A stretch of 64,000 nucleotides of DNA, from positions 1,550,001 to 1,614,000 of the forward strand of contig NZ_CP079218.1 in the NCBI RefSeq assembly GCF_019317285.1, in the 5' to 3' direction. Shown here piece after piece: positions 18,621 to 27,085 of this stretch. Position numbers and translations under genes: made by a program. This DNA is from Pedobacter sp. D749 (lineage in GTDB: Bacteria; Bacteroidota; Bacteroidia; Sphingobacteriales; Sphingobacteriaceae). The notes under the pieces are model-generated. The model searched no databases, had not been told where the DNA came from, and saw only the letters and a program-made list of their open reading frames with translations. How positions within the stretch are numbered: position 1 is the stretch's first letter; the number at the start of each line of letters is the position of its first letter.

Positions 18621-19339
18621 GATGGTTTTGTCATTCTGAGCGCAGTGAAGAATCTTTTTCTTTTTTTGCAGGTTTTAGCCAACTTTACTGGTCTTAACGT
18701 CTCACTAAGACCGTTTTTATTAAAATATTTTGCCACGGAAGCACAGAGAACACGGAAAATCCCCTGCGATCGTCATTTCGAGCGAAGTGCAACGCAGTCG
18801 AGAAATCTTTCTACATAAATCTCTCTATTTCGCTGCGCTACATCCGATAGCTATCGGATCGAGATGACGAAGGTTCTCTTGGAATCTTTTTTTACTGCAA
18901 TTAATTTTTGCCACGGAAGCACCGAGAACACAGAAAATTCCCAGCGAACGTCATTTCGAGCGGAGTGCAACGCAGTCGAGAAATCTTTCTACATAGATCT
19001 CTCCATTTCGCTGCGCTACAGTCGAGATGACGACGATTCTAATGGAATCAATGGTAGCGCAGCAAGGAACCTGAAGGCTCTGTGAAGCAGATTTTTTTTA
19101 GTATGAATACATTAACTCGTGTCGTCATCCTGAACTTGTTTCAGGATCTTTACCAGATAGAATGATCAAGTTCAAAGATCTCTCCACTCTGCATTGCTCC
19201 AGGGGATAATGATCCCGCTTTTGCGTTTTTACGCACTTTGTCATGCTGAGCGGAGTCGAAGCACCTCTCAAAAAAAATGATTGGAGAATGTATTAAAAAA
19301 AATATAAAAATAATTCCTTTAGAAGTTTGATATTTAAGC
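18621..19339. repeat. Repeat-rich intergenic region with a near-tandem duplication
   Basis: About 720 bases built mostly of dispersed elements: TCATTCTGAGCGCAGTGAAG... at 18631-18657, two copies of a roughly 100-base element at 18771-18869 and 18949-19032, and others at 19121-19152 and 19239-19268. Each long copy starts CGTCATTTCGAGC, has GTGCAACGCAGTCGAGAAAT inside and ends in the inverted form CGAGATGACGA. Both long copies are preceded by TTGCCACGGAAGCAC, so the whole unit of about 130-140 bases is duplicated. No gene is seen. Confidence 0.8.
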
Positions 19340-19801
19340 ATGAAAAAAGTCTTTCTAACCACCATTATTTTATTTTCTATCCTATTTCAAAAAGCCATGG
19401 CGCAAAATAAACCAGAAAATACACCTGCTATTTTAAACCATATCGCTGTTTATGTAGCCGATTTAAACAAAGCCACTACTTTTTACGAAAGTGTTTTCAA
19501 CTTTAAAATGATTCCCGAACCTTTTAAAGATAACCGACATACCTGGTTTACCTTAGGGCCAGCCGGACAGTTGCACTTAATCCAGGGGGCAAAAGGAAAT
19601 GAAACTTTTGATAAAAACGGACACTTGTGTTTCAGTGTTCCGTCAGTTGATGAATTTGTAAAAAAGCTGAATGCCAAAAATATCAGTTTCGAGGACTGGC
19701 CAGGAAAGAAAGATGGAATTACCATTCGTGTTGACGGCGTAAAACAAATTTATTTTAAGGATCCGGACGGACATTGGCTTGAAGTAAACGACGCCAGGTA
19801 A
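19340..19801 (+). CDS. Exported VOC (glyoxalase-like) family protein
   Basis: This 153-residue protein has a signal peptide (MKKVFLTTIILFSILFQKAMA, cut before QNKP) followed by one glyoxalase/bleomycin-resistance fold. His34 in LNHIAVYVADL and Glu148 in GHWLEVND are at the usual metal-ligand positions, with LHLIQG and CFSVPSVDEFV between. A secreted VOC protein is common in Bacteroidota; the reaction is not known. The serine hydrolase gene follows at 66 bases. Confidence 0.88.
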   Translation: MKKVFLTTIILFSILFQKAMAQNKPENTPAILNHIAVYVADLNKATTFYESVFNFKMIPEPFKDNRHTWFTLGPAGQLHLIQGAKGNETFDKNGHLCFSVPSVDEFVKKLNAKNISFEDWPGKKDGITIRVDGVKQIYFKDPDGHWLEVNDAR

Positions 19802-19867
19802 ATTCTTTGCTACGTCAGACCTTTGTTTTGCTACATCATTTATATTTATTCCATATCCTGCAAGACT

Positions 19868-21004
19868 ATGAAATTTAAATATTTTTATGCACTTTTTTTG
19901 ATCGTTGGTTTTATCACGCCATCAAAAGCACAAAACGAAAAAGCTGAGGCTGATTTTAAATCCGTAATGGAAAAATATCAAGCTGTTGGCGCTTCCGTAG
20001 CGGTAGTCAAAAATGGCCAGATTATTTACACCCACTCGTTTGGTTTAAAAGATTTGGATAAAAAAATACCTTTAACCGATCAGGATATTTTCAGGATTGC
20101 TTCGATATCCAAGTCTTTTTCAGCAACATCTATTATGCAGTTGTTAGAAGCAGGTAAAATTTCTCTCAATGATGATCTTGGAGATCTGGTTGGTTTTAAA
20201 ATCAGAAATCCAAAATTTCCAGATCAGAAAATTACTTTAAAGATGGCGTTGTCACATACGTCCAGTTTAAACGATTCGCAGGGATATTTAAATTTCGATG
20301 TGATCAATCCTGATAAAAATTCAGATTGGGCCAAATGTTATAATGATTATTCCCCGGGAAGCAAATTTGATTATTGTAATCTTAACTTTAACCTGATTGG
20401 TGCAATCATTGAGAAGAAATCGGGAGAACGCTTTGATTATTATGTGAAAAATCACATTATAAAGCCATTAGGACTTTACGCTGGTTATTATATAGATTCT
20501 TTGGACAGCACACGTTTTGTAAATTTGTACGAGTATCATCCAGATACCAAAACTTATACGCCATCTCCAGGTGCTTACGCGCCCAGACGGGCAGAAATTG
20601 CCAGTTATGTGATGGGTTATACCACACCGATTTTTTCACCAACAGGAGGAATGAAAATTTCGGCTACAGATTTAGCTAAATACATGATGATGCACATGAA
20701 TTATGGCACATCAAATGGTGTTAAAATAATAACCAAAAAAAGTGCTAAAATGATGCAAACTGCCTTAACTGATGATGAAGGATACGGCCTGGCCATCAGA
20801 ACTGCCGATCAGCTCATACCCGGCATTAAGTTAAAAGGACATACTGGCTCTGCTTATGGTTTATATAGCACCATGTTTTTTAATCCCAAAGAAAAGTTTG
20901 GATTTGTTATTATTACCAACGGAATAAATGCAACCTATACAGATGGTTTTCCCGATTTCAGTCGCGCTGCTATTAACAGTTTGTACCAATCTTTTTTCAA
21001 ATAG
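19868..21004 (+). CDS. Exported serine hydrolase, beta-lactamase class C/PBP-like fold
   Basis: This 378-residue protein starts at an ATG giving a clean signal peptide (cut near TPSKA), rather than at an upstream TTG. Active-site motifs are Ser79-x-x-Lys82 (ASISKSF), Tyr169-x-Asn171 (DYCN) and the HTG box (KGHTGSAYG) near the C-terminus. Family members include esterases, D-aminopeptidases and AmpC-type lactamases; class cannot be set from sequence. It may share a transcript with the VOC gene. Confidence 0.92.
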   Translation: MKFKYFYALFLIVGFITPSKAQNEKAEADFKSVMEKYQAVGASVAVVKNGQIIYTHSFGLKDLDKKIPLTDQDIFRIASISKSFSATSIMQLLEAGKISLNDDLGDLVGFKIRNPKFPDQKITLKMALSHTSSLNDSQGYLNFDVINPDKNSDWAKCYNDYSPGSKFDYCNLNFNLIGAIIEKKSGERFDYYVKNHIIKPLGLYAGYYIDSLDSTRFVNLYEYHPDTKTYTPSPGAYAPRRAEIASYVMGYTTPIFSPTGGMKISATDLAKYMMMHMNYGTSNGVKIITKKSAKMMQTALTDDEGYGLAIRTADQLIPGIKLKGHTGSAYGLYSTMFFNPKEKFGFVIITNGINATYTDGFPDFSRAAINSLYQSFFK

Positions 21005-21005
21005 C

Positions 21006-21203
21006 TTAAAGCAGGTTAGCTAAACCGTTCTTATTAAAGAAAGCGGTTAAAGTTCTAATGCCTGCCTTTGGATGGTTTACATTATTTCCTTTCACTTTTT
21101 GGTCGAAAATGCTTTTAACTGGCGGTAAATCAATTAAATGCGAGGAGTCGGTAATGGCTTGCTCTACCGTTACCGGATTTTTGCTTTCATTTCTATAATC
21201 CAT
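21006..21203 (-). CDS. Small hypothetical protein, 65 aa
   Basis: It begins MDYRNESKNPVTVEQAIT and has no membrane segment. It lies seven bases downstream of the next gene on the same strand, so the two are probably co-transcribed. Codon use looks like real coding DNA. Function unknown. Confidence 0.5.
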   Translation of the reverse strand: MDYRNESKNPVTVEQAITDSSHLIDLPPVKSIFDQKVKGNNVNHPKAGIRTLTAFFNKNGLANLL

Positions 21204-21210
21204 ATCACCG

Positions 21211-21432
21211 TTATTGATTCACAAATCGTTGGTAAGTACTTCCTGATTTAATTTTTTCCATCGTGAAGTATTCTTTCAGTTTGGAGAATTCCATGCTGTG
21301 AAGCGCTTTTACAGCTGATTTAAGTGTTTCAGTGCTTATGCCTAATCTGGCAGCCCAATAATTGCGGTCTTGTTCGTCTGCAATCTCGATAAATTCTTTT
21401 CTGGCATTCATCGAATTAAGTTGATTTTCCAT
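21211..21432 (-). CDS. Small DUF3606-like protein, 73 aa
   Basis: The segment EQDRNYWAARLGISTETLKSAV (residues ~19-40) matches the style of DUF3606 proteins, where an Asp/Glu-rich helix is followed by YW..kfGvs...L..AV. A clearer member is encoded at 23027. These short proteins have no settled function. The start used gives the shortest frame with good composition. Confidence 0.6.
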   Translation of the reverse strand: MENQLNSMNARKEFIEIADEQDRNYWAARLGISTETLKSAVKALHSMEFSKLKEYFTMEKIKSGSTYQRFVNQ

Positions 21433-21710
21433 TTTTATAATTTTGGTTAGTGTAATATAAAAACAGCATATTTTCCTTTTGGTTTTCTACTTTTGTCAGT
21501 AAATTCTCAAAAATTAATAATAAGCCCAGGTTTTCATTAAGACCTTCAATTAATCCCGTGAAAAATTGTTTCACAGCAATTTTTAATGCCCAAAACCGAT
21601 GGTTTTTAACGTTTTGACTGTGATCGCTAAAAAGAGTAACGTTTTCTTTACAAAACACTAGGTTTTGTCAGTTTACATTTTTACTATTGTATTGTAATAT
21701 AATTTTTACA

Positions 21711-22922
21711 ATGCTGAGCCGTTTTTTTACCAATACTCAAAGTCTGTTTTCAAGTCGAAAATTTTATCAGGATAACAGGTTTGTATTATTTCTTTGGGTA
21801 CTGATTACCCTGATTTTTGTAATAGATTCGTGGGCAACACATCGCTACAATAATTACCTGATTTTCGAGAATACGTTTAGAAACTTACTCCATGAGCGTT
21901 CGCTCTATGCAACTTATCCGGCTTATCATGATGATGCAAATCATTATGGCCCTATTTTTAGCCTGTTAATTGCACCATTTGCAATCTTTCATAATTGGAT
22001 AGGGTTATTGTTATGGAACTTGTTTAACTGTTTCCTGCTTTTTAAGGCCATACAAACTTTGCCATTAACAGAAGATCAAAAAATAATTATAGGATATATT
22101 GCCATACCTTGTTTAATAGAATCTATGCTTAACCAGCAGTTTAATGCAGGTGCAGGTGCACTGATGGTATTGAGTTACACGCAGGTGAATAAAAACAAAG
22201 GGATCTGGTCTGCGCTTTGCATTGTACTCGGTACTTTTATTAAACTTTACGGTATTGTTGGCTTGGTTTTTTTCTTTTTTGCTAAAAAAAAGCCGGCTTT
22301 TATCTTTTGGTTAATCTTGTGGTCGATGGTAATATTCTTATTGCCGATGCTTTTAGCCTCTCCTGATTATGTAGTGCATTGTTATGTAGATTGGAAAAAC
22401 TCCCTGGTGGGTAAAAATATGACCAATGTTTTGGGCGGAGGGATCGATATTTCTATTATGGGTTTCTTTAGAGCGCTTTTTGATGCGAAGAAAATACCGA
22501 ATTTTTTATTCCTCAGCCTTGGAGCCATATTGTTTGTTTTGCCCTTGATAAACATATCGCGTTTCAAAAAAGATAAATTCCAATTGATGATCCTGTCATC
22601 GGTAATGATTTTTCCAATATTATTCAGCACAGGAGCTGAAGATTGTACATTCATTATCTCCATTATTGGGGTGGGCGTATGGTATGTGAAAGAAAGCAAC
22701 GCGGCTATGAAAAAGGTATTATTGCCCGTTTTACTTTTAATTACATGCAATTTCCCACTATTGTTATTCCCGGTCTTTGCCAAATCACACCCGCTGTCTT
22801 TAGCTGTCATCAGCCTGCCTTATTTTTTGGTATGGTTAAAGGTTATTTATAATGCTATCAATAATAGGTTCACTTATGCGGAAGAAACAGAGCCGGAAAT
22901 GGTTATTGCGCTAACAGATTAA
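21711..22922 (+). CDS. Polytopic membrane glycosyltransferase-like protein (GT87/DUF2029)
   Basis: This 403-residue protein uses the ATG at 21711 instead of an upstream TTG. It has about ten hydrophobic helices. A periplasmic first loop holds NYLIFENTFRNLLHERSLYA and HYGPIFSLLIAPFA, the arrangement of GT87 mannosyltransferases, which use polyprenyl-phosphate sugars. Substrate is unknown. The C-terminal tail is polar. No glycan operon surrounds it, so its pathway cannot be inferred. Confidence 0.75.
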   Translation: MLSRFFTNTQSLFSSRKFYQDNRFVLFLWVLITLIFVIDSWATHRYNNYLIFENTFRNLLHERSLYATYPAYHDDANHYGPIFSLLIAPFAIFHNWIGLLLWNLFNCFLLFKAIQTLPLTEDQKIIIGYIAIPCLIESMLNQQFNAGAGALMVLSYTQVNKNKGIWSALCIVLGTFIKLYGIVGLVFFFFAKKKPAFIFWLILWSMVIFLLPMLLASPDYVVHCYVDWKNSLVGKNMTNVLGGGIDISIMGFFRALFDAKKIPNFLFLSLGAILFVLPLINISRFKKDKFQLMILSSVMIFPILFSTGAEDCTFIISIIGVGVWYVKESNAAMKKVLLPVLLLITCNFPLLLFPVFAKSHPLSLAVISLPYFLVWLKVIYNAINNRFTYAEETEPEMVIALTD

Positions 22923-23026
22923 GTTTAAAATTTATTTTCTTAAAGGTTTTAATGCCCGTTTGCAAAAACTGGTGTTAAAACCTTTTTCGTTATAGGACTG
23001 TTTTATACCTGTCTAATCAGAATATT

Positions 23027-23200
23027 ATGGATGATAAACAAAAAAAAGGTAGCGCTGACCGGTCAAGAATCAACATTAACGAAGCTTATGAGCTGGATTA
23101 TTGGTCTAACAAGTTTGGCGTGAGCAAAGATAAACTTAAAGCTGCTGTAGAAACAGTCGGAACCTCTGCCGATGCAGTTGAAGATTATTTGAAAAAGTAA
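23027..23200 (+). CDS. DUF3606 domain protein, 57 aa
   Basis: The frame is short but has the full DUF3606 pattern: RININEAYELDYWSNKFGV then SKDKLKAAVETVGTSADAVEDYL, with a basic N-terminal arm. It ends ten bases before the ATG of the DNA ligase D gene, so it is likely co-transcribed with it. A link with DNA repair is inferred only from this position. Confidence 0.85.
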   Translation: MDDKQKKGSADRSRININEAYELDYWSNKFGVSKDKLKAAVETVGTSADAVEDYLKK

Positions 23201-23210
23201 AATATTGATT

Positions 23211-25907
23211 ATGAGTTTGAAAAAGTACGTTTCCAAACGAGATTTCTCAAAAACTACAGAACCAAAATCGGGTAAAAGTAGCGATCGGAATAAATTACAT
23301 TTTGTAATTCAAAAACATGATGCATCCAGGTTGCACTACGATTTCAGACTCGAAATGGAAGGCGTTCTAAAAAGTTGGGCTGTTCCCAAAGGGCCATCAA
23401 CCGATCCGAAAACCAAACGCCTGGCCATGATGGTAGAAGATCATCCGTACGATTACAAAGATTTTGAAGGCATTATCCCGCAGGGCGAATACGGTGGAGG
23501 AACCGTGATTGTGTGGGATGAAGGTACCTATGAACCGATTGAGGCTATTAAAGGTAAAAAAGCACAGGAAAAACATCTTTTAAAACAATTAAATGAAGGT
23601 TCGTTGAAAATTAAATTGAACGGAGAAAAACTTCATGGTGAATTTGCCCTGGTTAAAACGCATGGTATGGGCGAAAATGGCTGGTTGCTCATTAAACATA
23701 AAGATGATTATGCTTCTACAAAAGATATAACCAAAGAAGATAAATCCGTGCTTTCCGGAAAAACAATCGAAAAGATGGAAAAAACATCCGATAAGGTTTG
23801 GAAAGCAGGAAAAGAGCAGAAAATAAAACCCGAAAATAAAAATCCCGGGCCAAAGGTTAAAAAAGAAACAAAACCAGTAGGCGATGATAAAAGCATTGAT
23901 GTAAAAGCCATTCTGAAAAAAGCGCCAAAATCGGCCATGCCTAAAAACATAAAACCCATGTTGGCCACATTGGTTGATGAGCCATTTGATGATCCAAACT
24001 GGCAATATGAAGTGAAATGGGATGGATACCGCGCCCTAGCATTTGTCAATAAAGGAAAAGTAGAACTCTTTTCGAGGAATAATAAATCATTTAACGAAAA
24101 GTTTTATCCCATTTATGACCTGCTTAACGAATGGAAAATCAATGCCGTTTTGGATGGGGAAATCTTAGTGTTAAACGACAAAGGCATATCCAATTTCGGT
24201 TCATTGCAAAACTGGCGAAGTGAAGCTGATGGCGAACTCGTTTTTTATGTATTCGATATTCTATGGTATGAGGGCAAAAACCTGATGGAACTCCCGCTTG
24301 ATGAGCGTCAGGCTATTTTAAATGATGTACTGCCAACCGATGATGACCGCGTGCGTTTAGGGAAAGTTTTTAAAGCAAGTGGTGTCGATTTTTTTGATGC
24401 CGCTCAAAGGATGGGTTTGGAAGGCATCATCGCCAAAAAAACGGATAGCACTTATGGTCCTGACCGAAGATCGAAAGAGTGGTTGAAAATTAAAGTGCAC
24501 AAACGCCAGGAGGTTGTTATAGCCGGTTTTACCAAAAATGCCGATACCTCCAAATCTTTCAGTTCACTTTTACTGGGCGTATATGAAAAAGGAAAATTGC
24601 AATATGTAGGTAAAGTAGGTACCGGCTTTTCGGATAAACTGCAAAAAACAATGATGGAGCAGTTTAAGCCGATAATAGTAGATAAAAGCCCTTTCGAAAG
24701 TATTCCCGATGTAAATAAACCCTCACGTTTCAGGCCAAATCCACCAAAGGCAAAAGCCACCTGGTTAAAGCCGGAATTGGTATGTGAGGTCGCTTTTACC
24801 GAAGTAACAGATGATGGTGTTTTTCGACATCCGTCTTTTCAGGGCATGCGAGTAGATAAAAAAGCCACGGAAGTGGTAAGAGAAGTGGAAATGCCGGTAG
24901 AAAAAATTATTGATGAAACTAAAGAGCGAAGCCCACATGAACAGGCAATAAAAGCACCGGAAGGTAAAAAACCAAAAACTTTGTTGAATCCGAAAGATGA
25001 AACGCAGGTGAGAAAAATAAAAGGCCACGAACTTAAATTTACCAACCTGAGTAAAATATATTGGCCTGAAGATAAAGTAACTAAAAGAGACATGTTTAAC
25101 TACTATTATCAGGTTGCTGAATACATTTTACCTTACCTGAAAGACCGGCCACAATCGCTAAATCGCTTTCCTGGCGGAATACATGGCCCTAGTTTTTACC
25201 AGAAAGATGTAAAAGGAAAAGCGCCGGATTGGGTTGAAACTTTTCCTTATGAAACCAGCGAAGGCGAAAAAAAAGAATACCTGGTTGGAACAGACGAAGC
25301 GTCCTTGCTTTGGATGGCCAGTCTAGGTTGTATAGAGATGAATCCCTGGTTTAGCCGGGTAAAAAGTCCTGATCATCCCGATTATTGCGTAATTGATTTA
25401 GATCCGGATAAACAAACTTTTGACCAGGTGGTTGAGGCAGCGCTGGAAACTAAAAAAGTATTAGATGCTATAGATGTTCCCAGTTACTGTAAAACCTCAG
25501 GCTCTACCGGTATGCACATTTACATTCCTTTAAATGCGAAATACGATTATGATCAGAGTCAGATGTTCGCTAAAATCATTGTAAGTCTGGTACATAAACA
25601 GATCCCTGATTATACGTCATTAGAACGGATGGTAGCTGCACGAAAAGGGAAAATGTACCTCGATTTTTTGCAGAACAGGCCAGGGGCAACCATCGCCGGA
25701 CCTTATTCTTTACGGCCAAAAGTGGGAGCAACGGTTTCCATGCCTTTGCATTGGGATGAAGTAAAACCTGGCTTGAAGATGAAAGACTTCAATATTTTTA
25801 ATGCTATAGATCGTTTAAAAGTTGAAGGAGACCTGTTTAAAGGAGTTTTAGGCAAAGGTATAGACTTAAAAAAAGCCATAAATAAGGCCAAGAGTGTTTT
25901 TGGATAA
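23211..25907 (+). CDS. ligD: Multifunctional DNA ligase D
   Basis: This 898-residue protein carries the three modules of LigD in the order phosphoesterase (residues ~10-160, with QKHDASRLHYDFRLE), ATP-dependent ligase (~245-550, catalytic Lys269 in YEVKWDGYRA, then EGIIAKKTDS) and polymerase/primase (~610-890, with DLDPD and TSGSTGMHIYIPL). It heals, fills and seals double-strand breaks in non-homologous end joining together with Ku. No ku gene is in the window. The ATG at 23211 is used; a TTG lies two codons upstream. A lysine-rich linker (~170-240) separates the first two modules. Confidence 0.97.
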   Translation: MSLKKYVSKRDFSKTTEPKSGKSSDRNKLHFVIQKHDASRLHYDFRLEMEGVLKSWAVPKGPSTDPKTKRLAMMVEDHPYDYKDFEGIIPQGEYGGGTVIVWDEGTYEPIEAIKGKKAQEKHLLKQLNEGSLKIKLNGEKLHGEFALVKTHGMGENGWLLIKHKDDYASTKDITKEDKSVLSGKTIEKMEKTSDKVWKAGKEQKIKPENKNPGPKVKKETKPVGDDKSIDVKAILKKAPKSAMPKNIKPMLATLVDEPFDDPNWQYEVKWDGYRALAFVNKGKVELFSRNNKSFNEKFYPIYDLLNEWKINAVLDGEILVLNDKGISNFGSLQNWRSEADGELVFYVFDILWYEGKNLMELPLDERQAILNDVLPTDDDRVRLGKVFKASGVDFFDAAQRMGLEGIIAKKTDSTYGPDRRSKEWLKIKVHKRQEVVIAGFTKNADTSKSFSSLLLGVYEKGKLQYVGKVGTGFSDKLQKTMMEQFKPIIVDKSPFESIPDVNKPSRFRPNPPKAKATWLKPELVCEVAFTEVTDDGVFRHPSFQGMRVDKKATEVVREVEMPVEKIIDETKERSPHEQAIKAPEGKKPKTLLNPKDETQVRKIKGHELKFTNLSKIYWPEDKVTKRDMFNYYYQVAEYILPYLKDRPQSLNRFPGGIHGPSFYQKDVKGKAPDWVETFPYETSEGEKKEYLVGTDEASLLWMASLGCIEMNPWFSRVKSPDHPDYCVIDLDPDKQTFDQVVEAALETKKVLDAIDVPSYCKTSGSTGMHIYIPLNAKYDYDQSQMFAKIIVSLVHKQIPDYTSLERMVAARKGKMYLDFLQNRPGATIAGPYSLRPKVGATVSMPLHWDEVKPGLKMKDFNIFNAIDRLKVEGDLFKGVLGKGIDLKKAINKAKSVFG

Positions 25908-25957
25908 AGATGAATGATCTTTTCTCGCTTTCATTATATTTGAAAAAAATTAAAATA

Positions 25958-26254
25958 ATGATCGCACACCACGTTTTATTCTGGCTTAAAGCCGATACCA
26001 CCGAAGAGCAAAAAACTGCTTTCCGCAATAGCTTACAAACATTAGAAAACATTGAAGTTGTTAAAACTTTTCATCTAGGCATACCAGCTCCGATTGAGCG
26101 TGCCGTTGTAGATACTACTTATACCTTTAGCTTGCTTTTATTATTTGAAGATTTGGCTGCGCATGATGTTTACCAGGTTCATCCATTGCATAAAGCTTTC
26201 TTAGATGAATTCAAAGTTTACTTTGAAAAGGTTGTTATTTACGACGCAGCATAA
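25958..26254 (+). CDS. Dabb family protein
   Basis: This 98-residue protein is a stress-responsive alpha/beta-barrel (Dabb) domain on its own. The ATG at 25958 puts IAHHVLFWLK at the N-terminus as in the family, with the middle EVVKTFHLGIPAP and the end HPLHKAFLDEF. Such proteins dimerise; many have no known reaction. It lies 50 bases after ligD and ends at a strong terminator, so it may share that transcript. Confidence 0.88.
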   Translation: MIAHHVLFWLKADTTEEQKTAFRNSLQTLENIEVVKTFHLGIPAPIERAVVDTTYTFSLLLLFEDLAAHDVYQVHPLHKAFLDEFKVYFEKVVIYDAA

Positions 26255-26707
26255 GATTTAATGCCTTCGATAATCCGGAGGCATTTTTTTATAGTTTGAT
26301 TTCTGAATAACACATTGTTATACAGAATAGCCATCACCTTGATTCGAGGGCTATCGGATAGAAATGTAATGAAAGATACAGAAAATGCCTTAATTGTATG
26401 CTGTGCTTTACTCAGCGTGCCTGGTGGCTCAATTTCATTAAGGTAATCTCATTGGCATAGGTGGAAATAATTTAACCACAGATAAAAAGGATGCACACAG
26501 ATGTAAAGATCCGTGTTTATCTGTGTACATCTGTGGTTAAAACCTTTAACTTAATGTTTTTTAAGAAATGTTCAACTGGTTTATGAACTGTTATATTACT
26601 GATTAACAATACAATTTTATATTTTTTGATACTTATTTATAAGTAATTAATAAAGCCGAAAAACCAAAATGTTTTTGATTGCGTAAATATTTTAAACCGC
26701 GATCATT
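26255..26707. other. Intergenic region with a 12-bp-arm inverted repeat
   Basis: It begins with a terminator (26261-26290). At 26472-26540 the arms TTAACCACAGAT and ATCTGTGGTTAA are perfectly inverted, with an inner ACACAGAT/ATCTGTGT pair. Related CACAGAT fragments appear near 58110 and 63932. No gene is seen. Confidence 0.6.
26261..26290 (+). terminator. Rho-independent terminator after the Dabb gene
   Basis: ATGCCTTCG and CGGAGGCAT pair with one wobble and are followed by seven T's, six bases after the Dabb stop. Confidence 0.88.
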
Positions 26708-26905
26708 ATGGAAAAAACAGCTACATTTATTAAAAGAGCCTCAATTAATATAAACCAATTGGATAGCATTAAAATTGGTGATTTTTTATCTGATGAATAT
26801 GGAAAATCTGGCAAAGTATGTGAAATCGAAAAAATAAACCGTTCTGGTGAGTTTCACTATTACTTCAAATTATCTAAATCGGGTACAATCTTAATTATTC
26901 TATAA
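26708..26905 (+). CDS. Small hypothetical protein, 65 aa
   Basis: It begins MEKTATFIKRASININQLDSI and continues with GDFLSDEYGKSGKVCEIEKI. The pattern suggests a compact beta-barrel-like fold with no signal or membrane segment. No family was recognised. It stands alone, upstream of the convergent TonB-dependent receptor. Confidence 0.5.
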   Translation: MEKTATFIKRASININQLDSIKIGDFLSDEYGKSGKVCEIEKINRSGEFHYYFKLSKSGTILIIL

Positions 26906-27034
26906 TTCTTTATTAGTTCAACGCATTAGTGTTTCTTTCTGTTATGAATGATATTTTATAACCGTTGGCTTTGCTGTGCCCGTCAATGATGGAGTTTTTA
27001 CGAAAAAACTGCCATCAATCGTTTACTGTTAAAC

Positions 27035-27069
27035 AAAAAAGCTCTAGATCTATCAACCTGAAGCTTTTC
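27035..27069 (-). terminator. Terminator of the TonB-dependent receptor gene
   Basis: On the minus strand, AAAAGCT(T) and AGCTTTTTT flank a longer, partly wobble-paired stem and end in a T-run, about 16 bases after the receptor stop. Confidence 0.7.
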
Positions 27070-27085
27070 TTTGAAATATTTTTTA

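Noticed and set aside
18621..19339. A CRISPR array in the repeat-rich region
   Set aside because: The repeats are long, palindromic and irregularly spaced, with no constant spacer length and no cas genes.
21416..21658. An 80-codon minus-strand frame overlapping the start of the DUF3606-like gene
   Set aside because: It overlaps a better candidate and has a composition typical of random AT-rich sequence.
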